Positions 1 to 10,764 of a stretch of 64,000 bases of DNA are shown piece after piece (the stretch's first letter is position 1; the number at the start of each line of letters is the position of its first letter). The stretch lies in contig NC_061790.1 of assembly GCF_022458985.1 (NCBI RefSeq), positions 2,281,001 through 2,345,000 of the forward strand. The letters are read 5' to 3'. A program made the position numbers and the translations under genes. The notes below the pieces were generated by a model. It did not search any database and was not told the origin of the DNA. It was given only the letters and a program-made list of their open reading frames with translations. The DNA is from Mugil cephalus. Lineage: Eukaryota > Chordata > Actinopteri > Mugiliformes > Mugilidae.

Positions 1-60
1 TTTAATGAGAAAAACTTTGGCTAGAGTGAACTTAGAACCGACGAGGAGGACCTCTGTTGG

Positions 61-150
61 GGGCAGCAGTAGGCAACAGGTAGAGCGGTCAACAATAATA
101 ACCGAAAGGCTGGCGGTTCAATTCCTGATCTGTCCATTGGGAGGACTGTG
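61..150 (+). repeat. tRNA-derived SINE fragment
   Basis: The stretch contains an A-box-like segment (ggtagagcgg), the spacer aaccgaaagg and a B-box-like segment (ggttcaattcc). The same arrangement appears, better preserved and inverted, at 26690-26850. I read this as the head of a fish tRNA-related SINE, not a functional tRNA gene: no cloverleaf is evident and the body is missing. Confidence 0.4.
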
Positions 151-728
151 TAATGTTGATTACAAAGAAGATAAAGAAAGGAGGGAAGCTTTTACCAGAT
201 GGGTTGCAAGAGGATTTAACTGACAGGTTGATGGTTTGGACTTATGAACAATCTGAGAAACTTCAGCAGCAGTGGGGAGATAAAAATTAGATAACAACTG
301 CCATTGGTAATTAGTGTCAATTTAAGAAAGTCGTGGAATAATTTCAGTGAGTAGTTGAGTAGAGGTGAACTGGTAGAGTATTTGGTGGACGTGAAATCCT
401 GTTGACCGTGGAGAGAAGGAATCTTTTTTTCCTTTCACCTGACTTTATTCTGTCTTTTTTTTAAAAAAAAATTACATTGAGTTGAAGGGAATATTCCTGA
501 TGAAATCCAGGTCAATCTTTAGATCTTTGATTAACTTGCACAATTGAAAACTGTTCTGTACTCTATAAAAGGTGCAAATTATCAGTTAAGTACTCCTTTC
601 AATTGTAAATGATTTTGTAATGTACCTGTCCATTTTACACTTTTATCTTATGTATTTGGATGTTAACCGTGTGTTCTGTATATTGTATAACACTGGAAGA
701 ATTCCAGAATAGTTTTAGATAATGCATA
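151..728. other. Unassigned intergenic sequence
   Basis: AT-rich sequence with no open reading frame or repeat I recognise. It lies upstream of the Tc1 remnant. Confidence 0.4.
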
Positions 729-1282
729 ATACACTACATTGCCAGTGTTCCAATCACTTCCATGGCCACAGGTATATACAATTCAGCACCTAGACATGCA
801 TACTGCTTCTAAAAACCTACTCTGCTTAGCGATGCTGCTAAATATTCCACAGTCAACTGTCAGTGGTTTTATGACAAAGTGGAAGGGAATGGGAACAACA
901 TCAACTCAGCCACAAATTGGTAGGCTACGTAAAATCACAGATAGGTATCAGCAGATGCTGAGGTGTATGGTGTGCAGAGGTCCCCAACTTTCTGCAAAGT
1001 CAGTGGCGCCAGACCTCCATGCTTAATGTGACCTTCAGATTAGATCAAGAACAATGCTTCATGGAATGGGTTTTCATGGCCGAGCAGCTGCATCCAAGCA
1101 TCAGTGTGTAATGCAAAGCTAATGCAAATCTAGCAATCTAATAGACCAGTCTGGGTTTGGCGGTTGCCAGCAGAACGGTACTTGTCCTACTGCATTGGGC
1201 CAAGTGTGAAGGTTGATGGAGGGCGGCTTGAATTTGGAGAGGAAGAACTTGACCGGCCTTCACAGAGTCCTTACTTTCAGTC
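729..1282 (+). mobile_element. Tc1-like transposon, internally deleted
   Basis: The left end (tacactacattgccagtg) resembles a Tc1 terminal repeat. From 739 an open frame encodes the N-terminal helix-turn-helix part of a Tc1 transposase (residues such as LNIPQSTVSGFMTKWK, then GRLRKITDRYQ). It hits a TAA at 1024 and continues in the same frame for about 25 codons. From about 1141 the sequence jumps to the C-terminal part (SLGLAVAS-like, then EELDRPSQSP), so the catalytic middle has been deleted. This is a dead copy. Confidence 0.7.
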
Positions 1283-1359
1283 TGATTTTAATTTTAAAAA
1301 TGATTGTCTAAAGAGGTGAAAAACTCCCTTCCACATACATATGAGTACAAGCCATTTAA

Positions 1360-1645
1360 AACACTCCCAGAGGGGCCAATCTATTCACTTAATCTTTTAC
1401 ACAGTATTCTGTATAATATCCATGATGTTAGCAACAAAAGGCGTCAACAGGGTTATCAACATATTGTCTTGTTTATAGAGAAAACTCTGTTCATATGTCT
1501 TTCTTATTATGACCATATGATGATAAATGGTTCCTGGCTCCGTCTCCACTCCAACTGCACCACCTACTGGATGGTTGATTTAATAGCCTTCTTATAAAGG
1601 GTATATAGAGGCAGGTATTCTGTGAATTCAGTTGATTATTTTACA
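1360..1645. repeat. Segment duplicated at 27425-27645
   Basis: The run from cagtattctgtataat to taaagaggcaggtattc matches, with scattered differences, the sequence 3' of gene B at 27448-27615. One copy sits upstream of gene A and the other between B and C. It therefore looks like part of the ancestral tandem-duplication unit, or a dispersed repeat carried along with it. An open frame crosses it but has no recognisable protein content. Confidence 0.45.
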
Positions 1646-2340
1646 GGGCCACACATGCACTGACAAGCCTGCAGTCTCCGGTATCGTGTTTTGCCTGAGG
1701 AGAGAATTACCTATTAAAGAATGAATGGTATGCTTATTTAATCCTATCCCATTTTTGTACCACCTTTTGAACCTGAAAGATTTCAGTCGAACACACCCTC
1801 TCATTCATTTCACAACACAGCGCGTCTAAACTCCTCATGAAGTTTCTGGTTTAGCTTCAAACAACTGAGAGAGATGTTGATTCTACTAGGTTTTCATTGT
1901 GGAGGCTGTGGCTCTTTTCAGATGCAGTGAGGACTAGTTGGCATCAGGTGGACAGTAGAGTTGTATGTGTTATAGTAAACTAAAGAACACCATAGAAGTT
2001 GAACATGATCCAGAATCAAAGCAACTAAAAGATGATGAAGGAAGAACAGAGTGTTTGAAGTTTTACCAGAAACATTTTTGATGTCACTCCCTTATTGTCT
2101 CCATAGAGTTACATTTGTATGTCTTTCTGGTGCTAATTGCTTTGTTTGTAGAGAATTTTAGACAATACTCACTACACTCTGAGGTAGATGAGAATGCACA
2201 CAAAGCATCTTTGATTTGTTTTCCTGTTTTATGATGTTGAACCAGAGTTCAGTGCAGTTGGATGTTATTTCCCTAAAGTAACATAAATACACTTCATTCG
2301 TTTCATCTTTTGTGATTCTACTTCACCCATTCCTTCCATT
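1646..2340. other. Intergenic, nothing recognised
   Basis: I see no coding potential, terminal repeats or RNA gene here. It is presumably 5' flanking DNA of gene A. Confidence 0.35.
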
Positions 2341-2553
2341 TAACTATTGTTTTGTATCTGTGTCTGGGGGTGGTACCTTATTCTTCTCTGTCAGGTTTAA
2401 CCTGTTTCTGAGCAGGTATGTTTTTTTATGATGTTGTTAAGATGTTCCCGGCTCACATACTGTTCATAAGTAAGCAACTATCGTGACGCTCAAACCTCAA
2501 GATTAAACCTGAAGTGATTTATGTCTAAACTCTAAATCCACCTTCTAGTGCAG
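2341..2553 (+). promoter_or_regulatory. NLRC3-like: Gene A 5' UTR exon and proximal promoter (A/D type)
   Basis: The end of this stretch, cttctagtgcag followed by gtaagatttaaac, is a good splice donor at 2554. It is repeated almost exactly at 46347/46348 and 49633/49634, each time some 1-2 kb upstream of an MDQSEDRE start exon. I infer a non-coding first exon ending at 2553. The transcription start is not determined, and I see no convincing TATA box. Confidence 0.55.
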
Positions 2554-2872
2554 GTAAGATTTAAACTTTTACTTGTTAGGACTCAGAACATCACCACGGT
2601 TGTGAAGCTGTTATAAATATCTTGCCAAACTATTTATTTGTTTACATTCACTTCTGTCCTCACTTAATGTTAAATGTAAAAGTTGTGTCTTTTCCGATAA
2701 TTCTAAGATGGTTTGTATCTTATCTGAGTGTGAGTGTATGTCCATGTTTCTCTGGAACCTGTCAGAGCATATCCAGGTCTGTGGGTCACAGGTGAAATGA
2801 TAAAACCTGATGCTTCTGCAGTGTAAATAAGAATAAATAAGAATGCGGTTTTGTTGAAAGTTGTAATAGTAG

Positions 2873-2899
2873 CCCCCCCCCCCCCCCCTTTTTTTTTTG
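2873..2899. repeat. Poly-C/poly-T homopolymer run
   Basis: About 16 C residues followed by about 10 T residues, within the first intron of gene A. Confidence 0.9.
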
Positions 2900-3231
2900 T
2901 GCACTGCGCCAGTGTTTCATTTGTGGTATTCTGGGCAGGTTGCCAAGTTAAATTTTCTCTCTTTTTTCTCTGTCTTTGAAACGATTTATAGCAATTTACA
3001 AAAAGTAGACAAAGTTATAATCTAGCAATTACACACTTTATTTACGTATGACTTATAAAGACATAATAAATCCATGTCACATTTAATTTATTACAAAAAC
3101 TACAGCGAAAGGAGTGATTCGTACCAGTTAGTAAGAAGATATAATATAAACAGAGGTATGATTTGATCAAGGAAGCAGAGAGAAAATGATGCAGGTCCTG
3201 GTTCATTTATATCTGATGAAACCATGTGTCT

Positions 3232-3300
3232 GTAATAAGAGCTTAGCTCCACCCTCAGTTACCTGAAAGGAGGGAAGAGGCACACAAACACAAAGGCAAG
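3232..3300 (+). other. Conserved block upstream of the start exon
   Basis: The block gagcttagctccaccctcag with the following tacctgaaa recurs at 47030 (relic E) and 50908 (gene D), at a similar position between the 5' UTR exon and the start exon. It is A/D-lineage specific. It could be an intronic regulatory element or a second untranslated exon. The sequence alone does not decide. Confidence 0.4.
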
Positions 3301-3737
3301 AAAACACTGAAGCGTAACAAATATGTGCAGTATGTTAGGGTTGTATTCACTTGTATAAAACTGATCAACATGTTTATTTTACCCAGTATGCACAACATCA
3401 CACCATGCATTTAAAAAGAGGGGATTTTTTAAATGATTTGAAAGAGTAAAAAAAGACATAAGTGGTGAATAATATCTGACTACAAACTGAATAGATTTTC
3501 TCTGTCCTGTGTCTCTGTACCTTTGTTTAGCTTGATGATGTGAGACATACTCAGTTCTTTTTGAACACAAATCTGTGAGACTTCATTTTGTTCTCATTAA
3601 ATAACTTCATTAGATCCAGTGTTCTGCTTAGTCTGATTGTTACAAACCTCACTGATGTTTGGGTTGAGATCCTCTAGAATCAGGTGATGAGTTTGGCCAT
3701 CCATTAGTATAGAATGAATTGTTGTGTTTGTGTTAAG

Positions 3738-3840
3738 GTGTCGGCTCTGTTATGGATCAGAGTGAGGACAGAGAGGAGGGACTCTCTGCCTCTAAATCAG
3801 ATCCATGTGAGGAATATGACGACCAAACCAGAGCTCACAG
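3738..3840 (+). CDS. NLRC3-like: Gene A exon 1 (start exon)
   Basis: The acceptor gttaag precedes 3738. ATG at 3752 opens [19 protein letters not shown] and the donor gtgaga follows 3840, leaving phase 2. The same 89-nt coding exon, with the same 14-nt leader, occurs in D and, damaged, in B, C and relic E. Confidence 0.8.
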
Positions 3841-3942
3841 GTGAGATCCGGATCCTAATCCACAACTGTTCTTCATGTCAGAGTTCAGAGTCTCTTTAGT
3901 CTCATCAGGAAAAGTCAAACATCTGGATGTGTTGTTTTGAAG

Positions 3943-4056
3943 GCCAGAGAAACAGGAAAGGATGGACTCTCCTACACCCAGCTGTGCGTCCATGAAGAGT
4001 GAGACGTCCATGCGTGTCCCTATTGAATTTAAAGGACAATATTCTTTTGAAACCAA
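3943..4056 (+). CDS. NLRC3-like: Gene A repeat exon 1 (38 residues)
   Basis: A 114-nt exon with phase 2 at both ends, between ttgaag and gtaagt. It reads [20 protein letters not shown], then TSMRVPIEFKGQ. The motif SPTPSC-SMKS-SM is the N-terminal repeat known from fish NLRC3-like proteins. Using the alternative acceptor 5 nt downstream would introduce a stop, which fixes the boundary. Confidence 0.8.
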
Positions 4057-4400
4057 GTAAGTCTAAGTGCATAAACTTTTTATTTCTTTGTTTTCTGTCT
4101 TCTCCTACATCTGGTTCATTATCTTCAGGGAACCTCTTCAAATATGGGACAAACATTCAGTTGGATGAAAGGATGAAGTGACTAGAATTTGATAATTAAA
4201 GGTCACTGTGACCTCAGTAACACATGGTTGGCCATAACTCGACAGAATTTACACAAACATCATATAAGATAATATGATGAAATGTATCCAAGCTCACAGG
4301 TGAGATCTGTGATCTAATCCACAACTGTTCTTCAAGTCAGAGTTTAGAGTCTCTCTAGTCTCTCAGGAAAAGTCAAACATCTGTATGTGTTGTGTTGAAG

Positions 4401-4514
4401 GCCAGAGAAGAAGAAGAAGACGGATTCTCCTACACCCAGCTATCTGTCCATGAAGAGTGATACATCCATGCGTGACCCTATTGAATTTAGAGAACGATGT
4501 TCTTCTGAAACCAA
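4401..4514 (+). CDS. NLRC3-like: Gene A repeat exon 2
   Basis: Second 114-nt, phase 2-2 copy. It is open and reads PEKKKKTDSPTPSYLSMKSD, so the otherwise conserved Cys of SPTPSC is Tyr here. An AAG trinucleotide run replaces the usual RQER. Confidence 0.75.
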
Positions 4515-4763
4515 GTAAGTCTAAAGGCATCAACTTCTTTTTTTGTTTGTTTGTTTTCTGTCTTCTCCAACATCTAGTTCATTATCTTCAAGGAATCTCT
4601 TCAAATATGGGACAAACATTCAGCCGGATGAAAGGATGAAGTGACTAGAATTTGATGGTCACTGTGACCTCATTAACACGATTGGCCATAACTCGACCAA
4701 ATTTACACAAAAATCAAATAGGACAATATGATCAAATATATCCAAGCAGGTGTTGTGTTGAAG

Positions 4764-4773
4764 GCAAGAGAAA
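4764..4773 (+). pseudogene. Gene A repeat exon 3, truncated by a SINE
   Basis: A third unit begins with the standard gttgtgttgaag acceptor and the first 10 exon bases (gcaagagaaa). It then runs directly into SINE sequence (gcgagaaggtctgggttc). The remaining ~104 nt and the donor are gone. The same junction exists, inverted, at 11611-11629. Confidence 0.65.
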
Positions 4774-5072
4774 GGCGAGAAGGTCTGGGTTCAAGGCCAG
4801 CTTGGGTGGAGTTTGCATGGTCTCCATGTGTCTGCATGGGTTTACTCTGGGTACTTCAGTTTCCTCCCACCTCAAAGAAATGCTCATTAGGTTGATTGGT
4901 GACTATAAATTGACCCTAGATGTGAGTGTGAGTGTGAGCGGTTGTTTGTCTATGTATTGACCCTGCGATAGACTGGCGACCTGTCCAGGGTGTACCCGGC
5001 CTCTCGCCCGATGACAGCTGAGGTAGGCTCCAGCACCCCTATGACCCTAAGATAAGCGTCAGTAGAAGATGA
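4774..5072 (+). repeat. Fish SINE-like interspersed repeat
   Basis: Contains the segments ggtggagtttgcatg, ttggtgactataaattgacc and gatagactggcgacctgtcc, then ggctccagcacccct and an agatgagatg tail. These mark a very common teleost repeat. Related copies lie at 6247-6475 (+), 11345-11615 (-), 47444-47720 (-) and 50230-50505 (-). I do not assign a family name. Confidence 0.65.
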
Positions 5073-5166
5073 GATGAGATGTACCAGCATTTACCAGGAC
5101 ATAGCCTGTCACATTTGCTTTAACTGCCATTATGTACTGATGTTATGCATTATATTTCATCCACAG

Positions 5167-5230
5167 AGTTCAGGAGTTTTCAGAGAATTCCAAACTAGAG
5201 CAGCCAACAAACCTGGACTCTATATTTACG
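5167..5230 (+). CDS. NLRC3-like: Gene A 64-nt linker exon
   Basis: Between ccacag and gtgtgt. It reads VQEFSENSKLEQPTNLDSIF and joins in phase to the helical exon. A and D have this 64-nt version, while B and C have a 76-nt version with [16 protein letters not shown]. This is a clear subfamily marker. Confidence 0.7.
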
Positions 5231-5396
5231 GTGTGTATATACAAACCCAGCTTTTACATAAAAAGCTACAAACTTAATGCTTAATGAATAGTAATTATAA
5301 CTAATAATAATATAAAATATAATGTTTTAATACTTTATAGAAAATCCTTTGCAAGATAAGATAAGATGAAAAGTAGCATGATTAAAGAGGTGTCTG

Positions 5397-6230
5397 CCAT
5401 CCATCCATCCATCCATCCATCCATCCATCCATCCATCCATCCATCCATCCATCCACACACCCAGGTCAGGTCATGCTAAGGCTAAGGCAGGCTAAGTAAG
5501 GGTTTTGAGATGTTTCTTTCTCCAGCAACCTATTCCAGTTTTTCCTTGGGTGGTTGTGAGGTATCCACTAGATGGGATATATAATCCCTCCAGTCAGTTT
5601 AGGGTCTACCCCGGCTGGGCATGCCCGGTAAACCTCCAAAGGAAGGCATCCGAGATGCTCACCAATCCACCTCAGGTGGCCCCTCAGTGGTTTTACTCCA
5701 AGCTTCTTCTAGACTTGTGAGCCCCTCACCCTATCTCTAAGGCCAAGCCAAGTCACACTTCAAAGGAACCTAACGTCTGCCGTTCAAGGACATGGAGTCA
5801 GGGTTCTGAGGGATTACCAGATCCTCCAAGCACTCTTTCCACTGCCCAACAACGTCACCAGTCCTGGCTAACAGTTTCCCCCGAGACTAAGCACAGCTTG
5901 AACTACTTCAACTGAAAGTCCTTCTCCATCACTTGTCACCGTCTAGCCTTACAGTACCTGCCCACCGCTTCCAGAGACCCCTGGGCAGACCAGGCCTGTG
6001 AGGCCTCCTTCTTCAGCTTGACATCTTTCCTCACCACTGGTGTCCACTAGTGGGTTGGAAGGTTGCTGCCACAACAGGCACAGTTGCTCTTCTGACCATA
6101 ACTCCCACAAACTGATTTGAACAGGGCCCACTTGGAATCAGTGTCCCTAACCTCCCCAGGATCATGAGAAGCTCTTCCAGAGGTGGTAGTTGAAGATCTC
6201 ACAACACTCATCAGTCTGACTGCCACTGCA
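5397..6230 (-). mobile_element. LINE fragment (Rex3/RTE-like), minus strand
   Basis: Begins with a (CCAT)n tract, 5397-5455, which is the (TGGA)n 3' tail on the opposite strand. Reading leftward on the minus strand gives degenerate ORF2 pieces, including GEVRDTDSKWALFKS and [10 protein letters not shown], typical of the region between endonuclease and reverse transcriptase. The same insertion occupies the equivalent intron of gene D (58155-60410), so it predates the A/D duplication. The clade assignment is tentative. Confidence 0.6.
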
Positions 6231-6246
6231 GGATATGTGTGGATTA

Positions 6247-6475
6247 ACAACATGGTGTAGTGGTTAACACTGTTAACCTGTTGATAAAATTAACCTGTTA
6301 ACTGTTGACAAAGATTCTGGCTTTGCACACACTGGTGGCCAGGGCCTTTCAGTGTGGCGTTTGCATGTTCTCCCTCTGTCTCCCTGAGTGTTAGGAGACC
6401 TGTCCAGGCTGTACATTGCCTTTCGCCTAATGACAACTAGGATAGGCTCCAGCTCCAATAAACTCTAATGCTAGT
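6247..6475 (+). repeat. SINE-like repeat, with tRNA-like head
   Basis: Starts with ggtgtagtggttaacactg (an A-box-like head), then gtttgcatgttctccctctg and gacctgtccaggctgtac. It belongs to the same family as 4774-5072, with an internal gap. Confidence 0.55.
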
Positions 6476-6642
6476 TTGAGCCATATGCCTACACTATCCC
6501 CATGACTCCATTGTTTTACAGATGATGTTAAATGATTTAACCCATGAGTCATTCCAGTCTATTTCCATACTTTGAGTTTCCTGTTATTCTAACACAAGTT
6601 GAGTTGAATTTCATCAAACAAGCTGTTCAAGAAATGCTCAGT

Positions 6643-6726
<84 letters not shown>

Positions 6727-6738
6727 TCCTTCTTTCTA
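6643..6738. repeat. (TTTC)n microsatellite
   Basis: About 24 tandem TTTC units in a gene A intron. Confidence 0.97.
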
Positions 6739-7127
6739 GATGTTGTTTGGTGATGTCTAATCTAGTAATTCCATTACTAGGGTTCATGAATGCTTTGTGC
6801 TTTATTATGATCTGGCTTCATTTGGTCTTGTGAAGCCTTCTATTTATGGTAGACTGAGATAATGACCTTGATCATATACATTTTATTTTTGTTCAGTTCC
6901 TACACATTCCAGCAAAGTTGGATGTGAATACCTTCAAATTTGTTTTTTCACATAAGCCCGTATTCGGTTTATAACCATAACTGGTTTATGTTCTGGTAAA
7001 GCAAACAAGCAAAACAAAAGCAAAAAAAATCAAAAACAAAAAAATAAATGAAAAATGAAACTGTTATGGAGAGTAATGCAGTTTTTACTGTTTTATCTGC
7101 AAATAAACAATTTATATGTTGTTGCAG

Positions 7128-7350
7128 ATTCTTAAAGAGAACATTGTCAGTTTTGTGACGGAGGAGTTGAAGAATTTCCAGCATCTTCTGAGTCTAGATC
7201 TGGAAACATTAAAGAGCCAGAAAAAAACTGATGAGATGAATGGTGAAGAGAAAGTGCAGAAGAGCAAAATCAGAGAGGCTTTGTTGAACATCACTCTGCA
7301 CTACATGAGGAAAATAAAGCAAGAGGAACTGGCTGATTCTCTGCAAAGCA
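7128..7350 (+). CDS. NLRC3-like: Gene A 223-nt helical N-terminal exon
   Basis: Between ttgcag and gtaaga, phase 0 to 1. The predicted 74 residues start [20 protein letters not shown], are charged and look fully helical, and end [13 protein letters not shown]. Equivalent exons in B, C and D are also exactly 223 nt. The segment precedes FISNA in many fish NLRC3-like proteins. A death-fold-like structure is possible but I cannot show it. Confidence 0.8.
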
Positions 7351-7893
7351 GTAAGAGGCATTAACAGCTGTGACTGTTTCATTTTAGTATCCTGAAATTA
7401 TCCTGTATGTAACCCACTCATAGACAAGTACACCTCGCTCTTGGTTTGTTAGGAGCCAACAGTGCAATAGAACAAGTGTAAGGACAAATATTTGGACAAC
7501 AATACATAAAACTCTTCCTTTTACTCCAAGACATGGCTTCTCCCAAACCTGGTGACTGTTTTCTGCATCTCAAATGACCTTCTGTTCATATCACTAGAGA
7601 ATGGGGGAAATTGACAAAAGAAAAGATTCAAAGAAATCATTTTGGTATAACAAAATAAAAGCATCAAAATAAAAGCATCAACTTAAGAAAATCTAATTCA
7701 GTTGTTTGTAATGTTAGCACATTATTTACTATTATTATTTTGTTTAATGTTTTTTAGCTTGGCTATGTGTACTTATGTGTATCAGACTTGACCACAACAC
7801 AGGGCTAAACTGCAGCAGTCACACTTAAATATTGTGTAAGATTTGCTGTTTATTTAGTCCTTCATCGATAACAAATGTTATTTATTTGTTCAG
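7351..7893 (+). other. Gene A intron before the NACHT exon
   Basis: 543 nt with no recognisable element. It is related at low level to the corresponding intron of gene D (60924-61752). Confidence 0.4.
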
Positions 7894-9693
7894 GAACTTC
7901 TTCTGGACTGTGCCAGTGTAAACTCAAATCAAATCTAAAGAAAAGGTTCCAGTGTGTGTTTGAGGGGATTGCTAAAGCAGGAAACTCATCCTTTCTGAAT
8001 GAGATCTACACAGAACTCTACATCACAGAGGGAGAATCATCAGAGGTCAATGATGAACATGAGGTCATACAGATTGAAGCAGCTTCCAGGAAGAAAGATG
8101 AACTGGAAAAGAGAATCAAATGTGAAAACATCTTTAAACCATCAGCTCACAGAGATGAACCAATCAGAACAGTGATGACAAAGGGAGTGGCTGGCATTGG
8201 GAAAACAGTCTTAACACAGAAGTTCACTCTGGACTGGGCTGAAGACAAAGCCAACCAGGACATCCTCTTCACTTTTCCATTCACTTTCAGAGAGTTGAAT
8301 GTGGTGAAAAAGAAAAAGTTCAGCTTGGTGGAACTTGTTCATCACTTCTTCACTGAAACCAAAGAAGCAGGAATCTGCAGCTTTGAAGAGTTCCAGGTTG
8401 TGTTCATCTTTGACGGTTTGGATGAGTGTCGACTTCCTCTGGACTTCCACAAGACTGAGATCCTGACTGATGTCACAGAATCCACCTCAGTGGATGTGCT
8501 GCTGATAAACCTCATCAGGGGGAAACTGCTTCCATCTGCTCGCCTCTGGATAACCACACGACCTGCAGCAGCCAATCAGATCCCTCCTGAGTGTGTTGAC
8601 ATGGTGACAGAGGTCAGAGGGTTCACTGACCCCCAGAAGGAGGAGTACTTCAGGAAGAGGTTCAGAGGTGAGGAGCAGGCCAGCAGGATCATCTCCCACA
8701 TCAAGTCATCACGAAGCCTCCACATCATGTGTCACATCCCAGTCTTCTGCTGGATCACTGCTACAGTTCTGGAGGATGTGTTGGAAACCAGAGAGGGAGG
8801 AGAGCTGCCCAAGACCCTGACTGAGATGTACATCCACTTCCTGGTGGTTCAGACCAAAGTGAAGAAGGTCAAGTATGAAGGAGAATCTGAAACAGATCCA
8901 CACTGGAGTCCAGAGAGCAGGAAGATGATTGAGTCTCTGGGAAAACTGGCTTTTGATCAGCTGCAGAAAGGAAACCTGATCTTCTATGAATCAGACCTGA
9001 CAGAGTATAGCATCGATACCACAGCGGCCTCAGTATACTCAGGAGTGTTCACACAGATCTTTAAAGAGGAGAGAGGACTGTACCAGGACAAGATTTCTGC
9101 TTCGTCCATCTGAGTGTTCAAGAGTTTCTGGCTGCTCTCTATGTTCATTTGACATTCATTCATCACGGTGTCCCTCTGATTGAAGAATCACAAAAATCGT
9201 CCCTCTGGAATCGATTGTTTGACAAACCCAGTTTAGATCTTCTGCACCAACGTGCTGTGGACGAGGCCTTACAGAGTCCAAATGGACACCTGGATCTGTT
9301 CCTGCGCTTCCTCCTGGGTCTTTCAGTCCGAACCAGTCAGAGTCTTCTACGTGGCCTGGTGAAAGAGAGGGGAAACAGACGGAATACCAACAGAAAAACA
9401 GTGAATTACATCAAGAAGAAGATCAGTGAGGATCTCTCTCCAGAGAGACGCCTTAATCTTTTCTATTGTCTGAATGAACTGAAGGACGAATCACTAACAG
9501 AGGAGATCCAACAGTACCTGAGTTCAAGAAGACTCTCAGAAAAGAAGCTCTCTCCTGCTCAGTGGTCAGCTCTGATCTTTACGTTACTGTCATCAGAGGA
9601 AGATCTGGATGTGTTCAACTTGAAGAAATTTTCTGCTTCACACAATGCTCTGCTCAGGATGCTGCCAGTCATTAAAGCTTCCAGAAGAGCTCT
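7894..9693 (+). pseudogene. NLRC3-like: Gene A FISNA-NACHT-winged helix exon, frameshifted
   Basis: Opens with [20 protein letters not shown] and the FISNA signature [20 protein letters not shown]. Walker A GVAGIGKT is at 8184-8207 and Walker B FIFDGLDE at 8403-8426. [19 protein letters not shown] (sensor region) and the winged-helix segment follow. Relative to gene B (aagatgttctgc at 23384-23395), one G is absent near 9094. This moves the frame immediately before the [13 protein letters not shown] motif and creates a stop at 9111. The rest of the exon is open in the new frame to the donor at 9694. Confidence 0.85.
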
Positions 9694-9994
9694 GTGAGTG
9701 AAACACCCATACAGTATATCAGTACCATAGATGATGTTTACCTTTATATAGAAAGCACTCTGAATCACACAATTACAAAATGTTTAACAATACAAGTATT
9801 GTTGACTGTATTCATTTAAGTGCTTCATGCATCATAAGTGCATCATTCATAATCATTGAGTTGCAGCATCAACATGAGACAAGAGATTGAAAGTTGTTTA
9901 GAAGTTGTATAAAAAATTAACAAGACTTTACAGATTTCTTTTCTGTGGAACAATGTGTAAAAAATGTTATGTCCTCTTACTTTCTTCTTTTCAG
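9694..9994 (+). other. Gene A intron between NACHT and first LRR exon
   Basis: 301 nt, AT-rich, with no recognisable element. Confidence 0.5.
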
Positions 9995-10168
9995 GTTGAG
10001 TGATTGTAACCTGTCAATGAAAAGCTGTGAAGCTCTGGCCTCAGTTCTCAGCTGCCAGTCCTCTTGTCTGAGAGAGTTGGACCTGAGTGGTAACGACCTG
10101 AAGGATTCAGGAGTGAAGCTTCTTTCTGATGGACTGAAGAGTCCACACTGTCTACTGGAAACTCTCAG
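9995..10168 (+). CDS. NLRC3-like: Gene A LRR exon 1
   Basis: 174 nt (58 codons), phase 2-2. It carries two ribonuclease-inhibitor-type half-units: [19 protein letters not shown] and [20 protein letters not shown]. The donor gtcagg is at 10169. Confidence 0.85.
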
Positions 10169-10277
10169 GTCAGGAGTCAGTAGTTTATCTGTTTAAATAC
10201 TGATTTAATCATGCTTTGTTCAGTGTTTAAAGTTATGCACACATACATTCTGTGGCTTACTCTTTATGTCTGTGTAG

Positions 10278-10451
10278 TTTGTCAGGTTGTCAGGTCACAA
10301 ATGAGGGCTGTTCTTTTCTGGCCTTGGCTCTGACCTCTAACCCCTCCCATCTGAGAGAACTGGACCTGAGCTGCAATCATCTAGGAGACTCAGGAGTGAA
10401 GCTGCTGTCTGATATAAAAGAGAATCCAGACTGGAGACTGGACAAACTCAA
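10278..10451 (+). CDS. NLRC3-like: Gene A LRR exon 2
   Basis: 174 nt, phase 2-2. It contains LSGCQVTNEGCSFLALALTS and [20 protein letters not shown] and ends in the [12 protein letters not shown] segment that precedes the B30.2 linker. The preceding intron is only 109 nt, whereas it is about 300 nt in B and C. Confidence 0.85.
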
Positions 10452-10592
10452 GTATGGACCCGCAACATTTCTTCATTTTCATCTGTGATAGAATTCATAT
10501 TGCATACCAAATGCTTCTCAGGGAATGTTTATAGATGAACTTCTTTCACAATTAATAAGGTCACCTTTTGGTCTGGCTGCTTCATTCTCCAG

Positions 10593-10639
10593 GGTGGACC
10601 ATGGTGGAGAGCGGAGAATGAACCCTGGTCCGAGAAAGT
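10593..10639 (+). CDS. NLRC3-like: Gene A 47-nt linker exon
   Basis: Reads VDHGGERRMNPGPRK between tctccag and gtaagtg. The same exon is present in B and C. Confidence 0.75.
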
Positions 10640-10764
10640 GTAAGTGTGTGTTTGATTCACTAGAATAATTAAGTCCTTGTACTAATTTAAATGAACAAGA
10701 ATATTAACCATTCAGTTTTTGACATGGAAATAAACATAATAACAAATAAATCTTGTATTTTCAG

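Noticed and set aside
3714..3899. 61-codon frame [10 protein letters not shown] over the gene A start exon (and similar at 32448-32681)
   Set aside because: It is in the wrong frame, reads through the gtgaga donor into the intron, and conflicts with the conserved MDQSEDRE frame.
6544..6753. 69-codon open frame with FLSFFLSFFLS repeats
   Set aside because: It is a translation of the (TTTC)n microsatellite with no start context or homologue.
8211..8575. Antisense open frames (70-79 codons) recurring opposite all four NACHT exons
   Set aside because: They recur at identical positions (also 22502-22866, 37765-38123, 62076-62434) because the sense coding sequence is nearly identical. They are codon-bias shadows with no independent signal.
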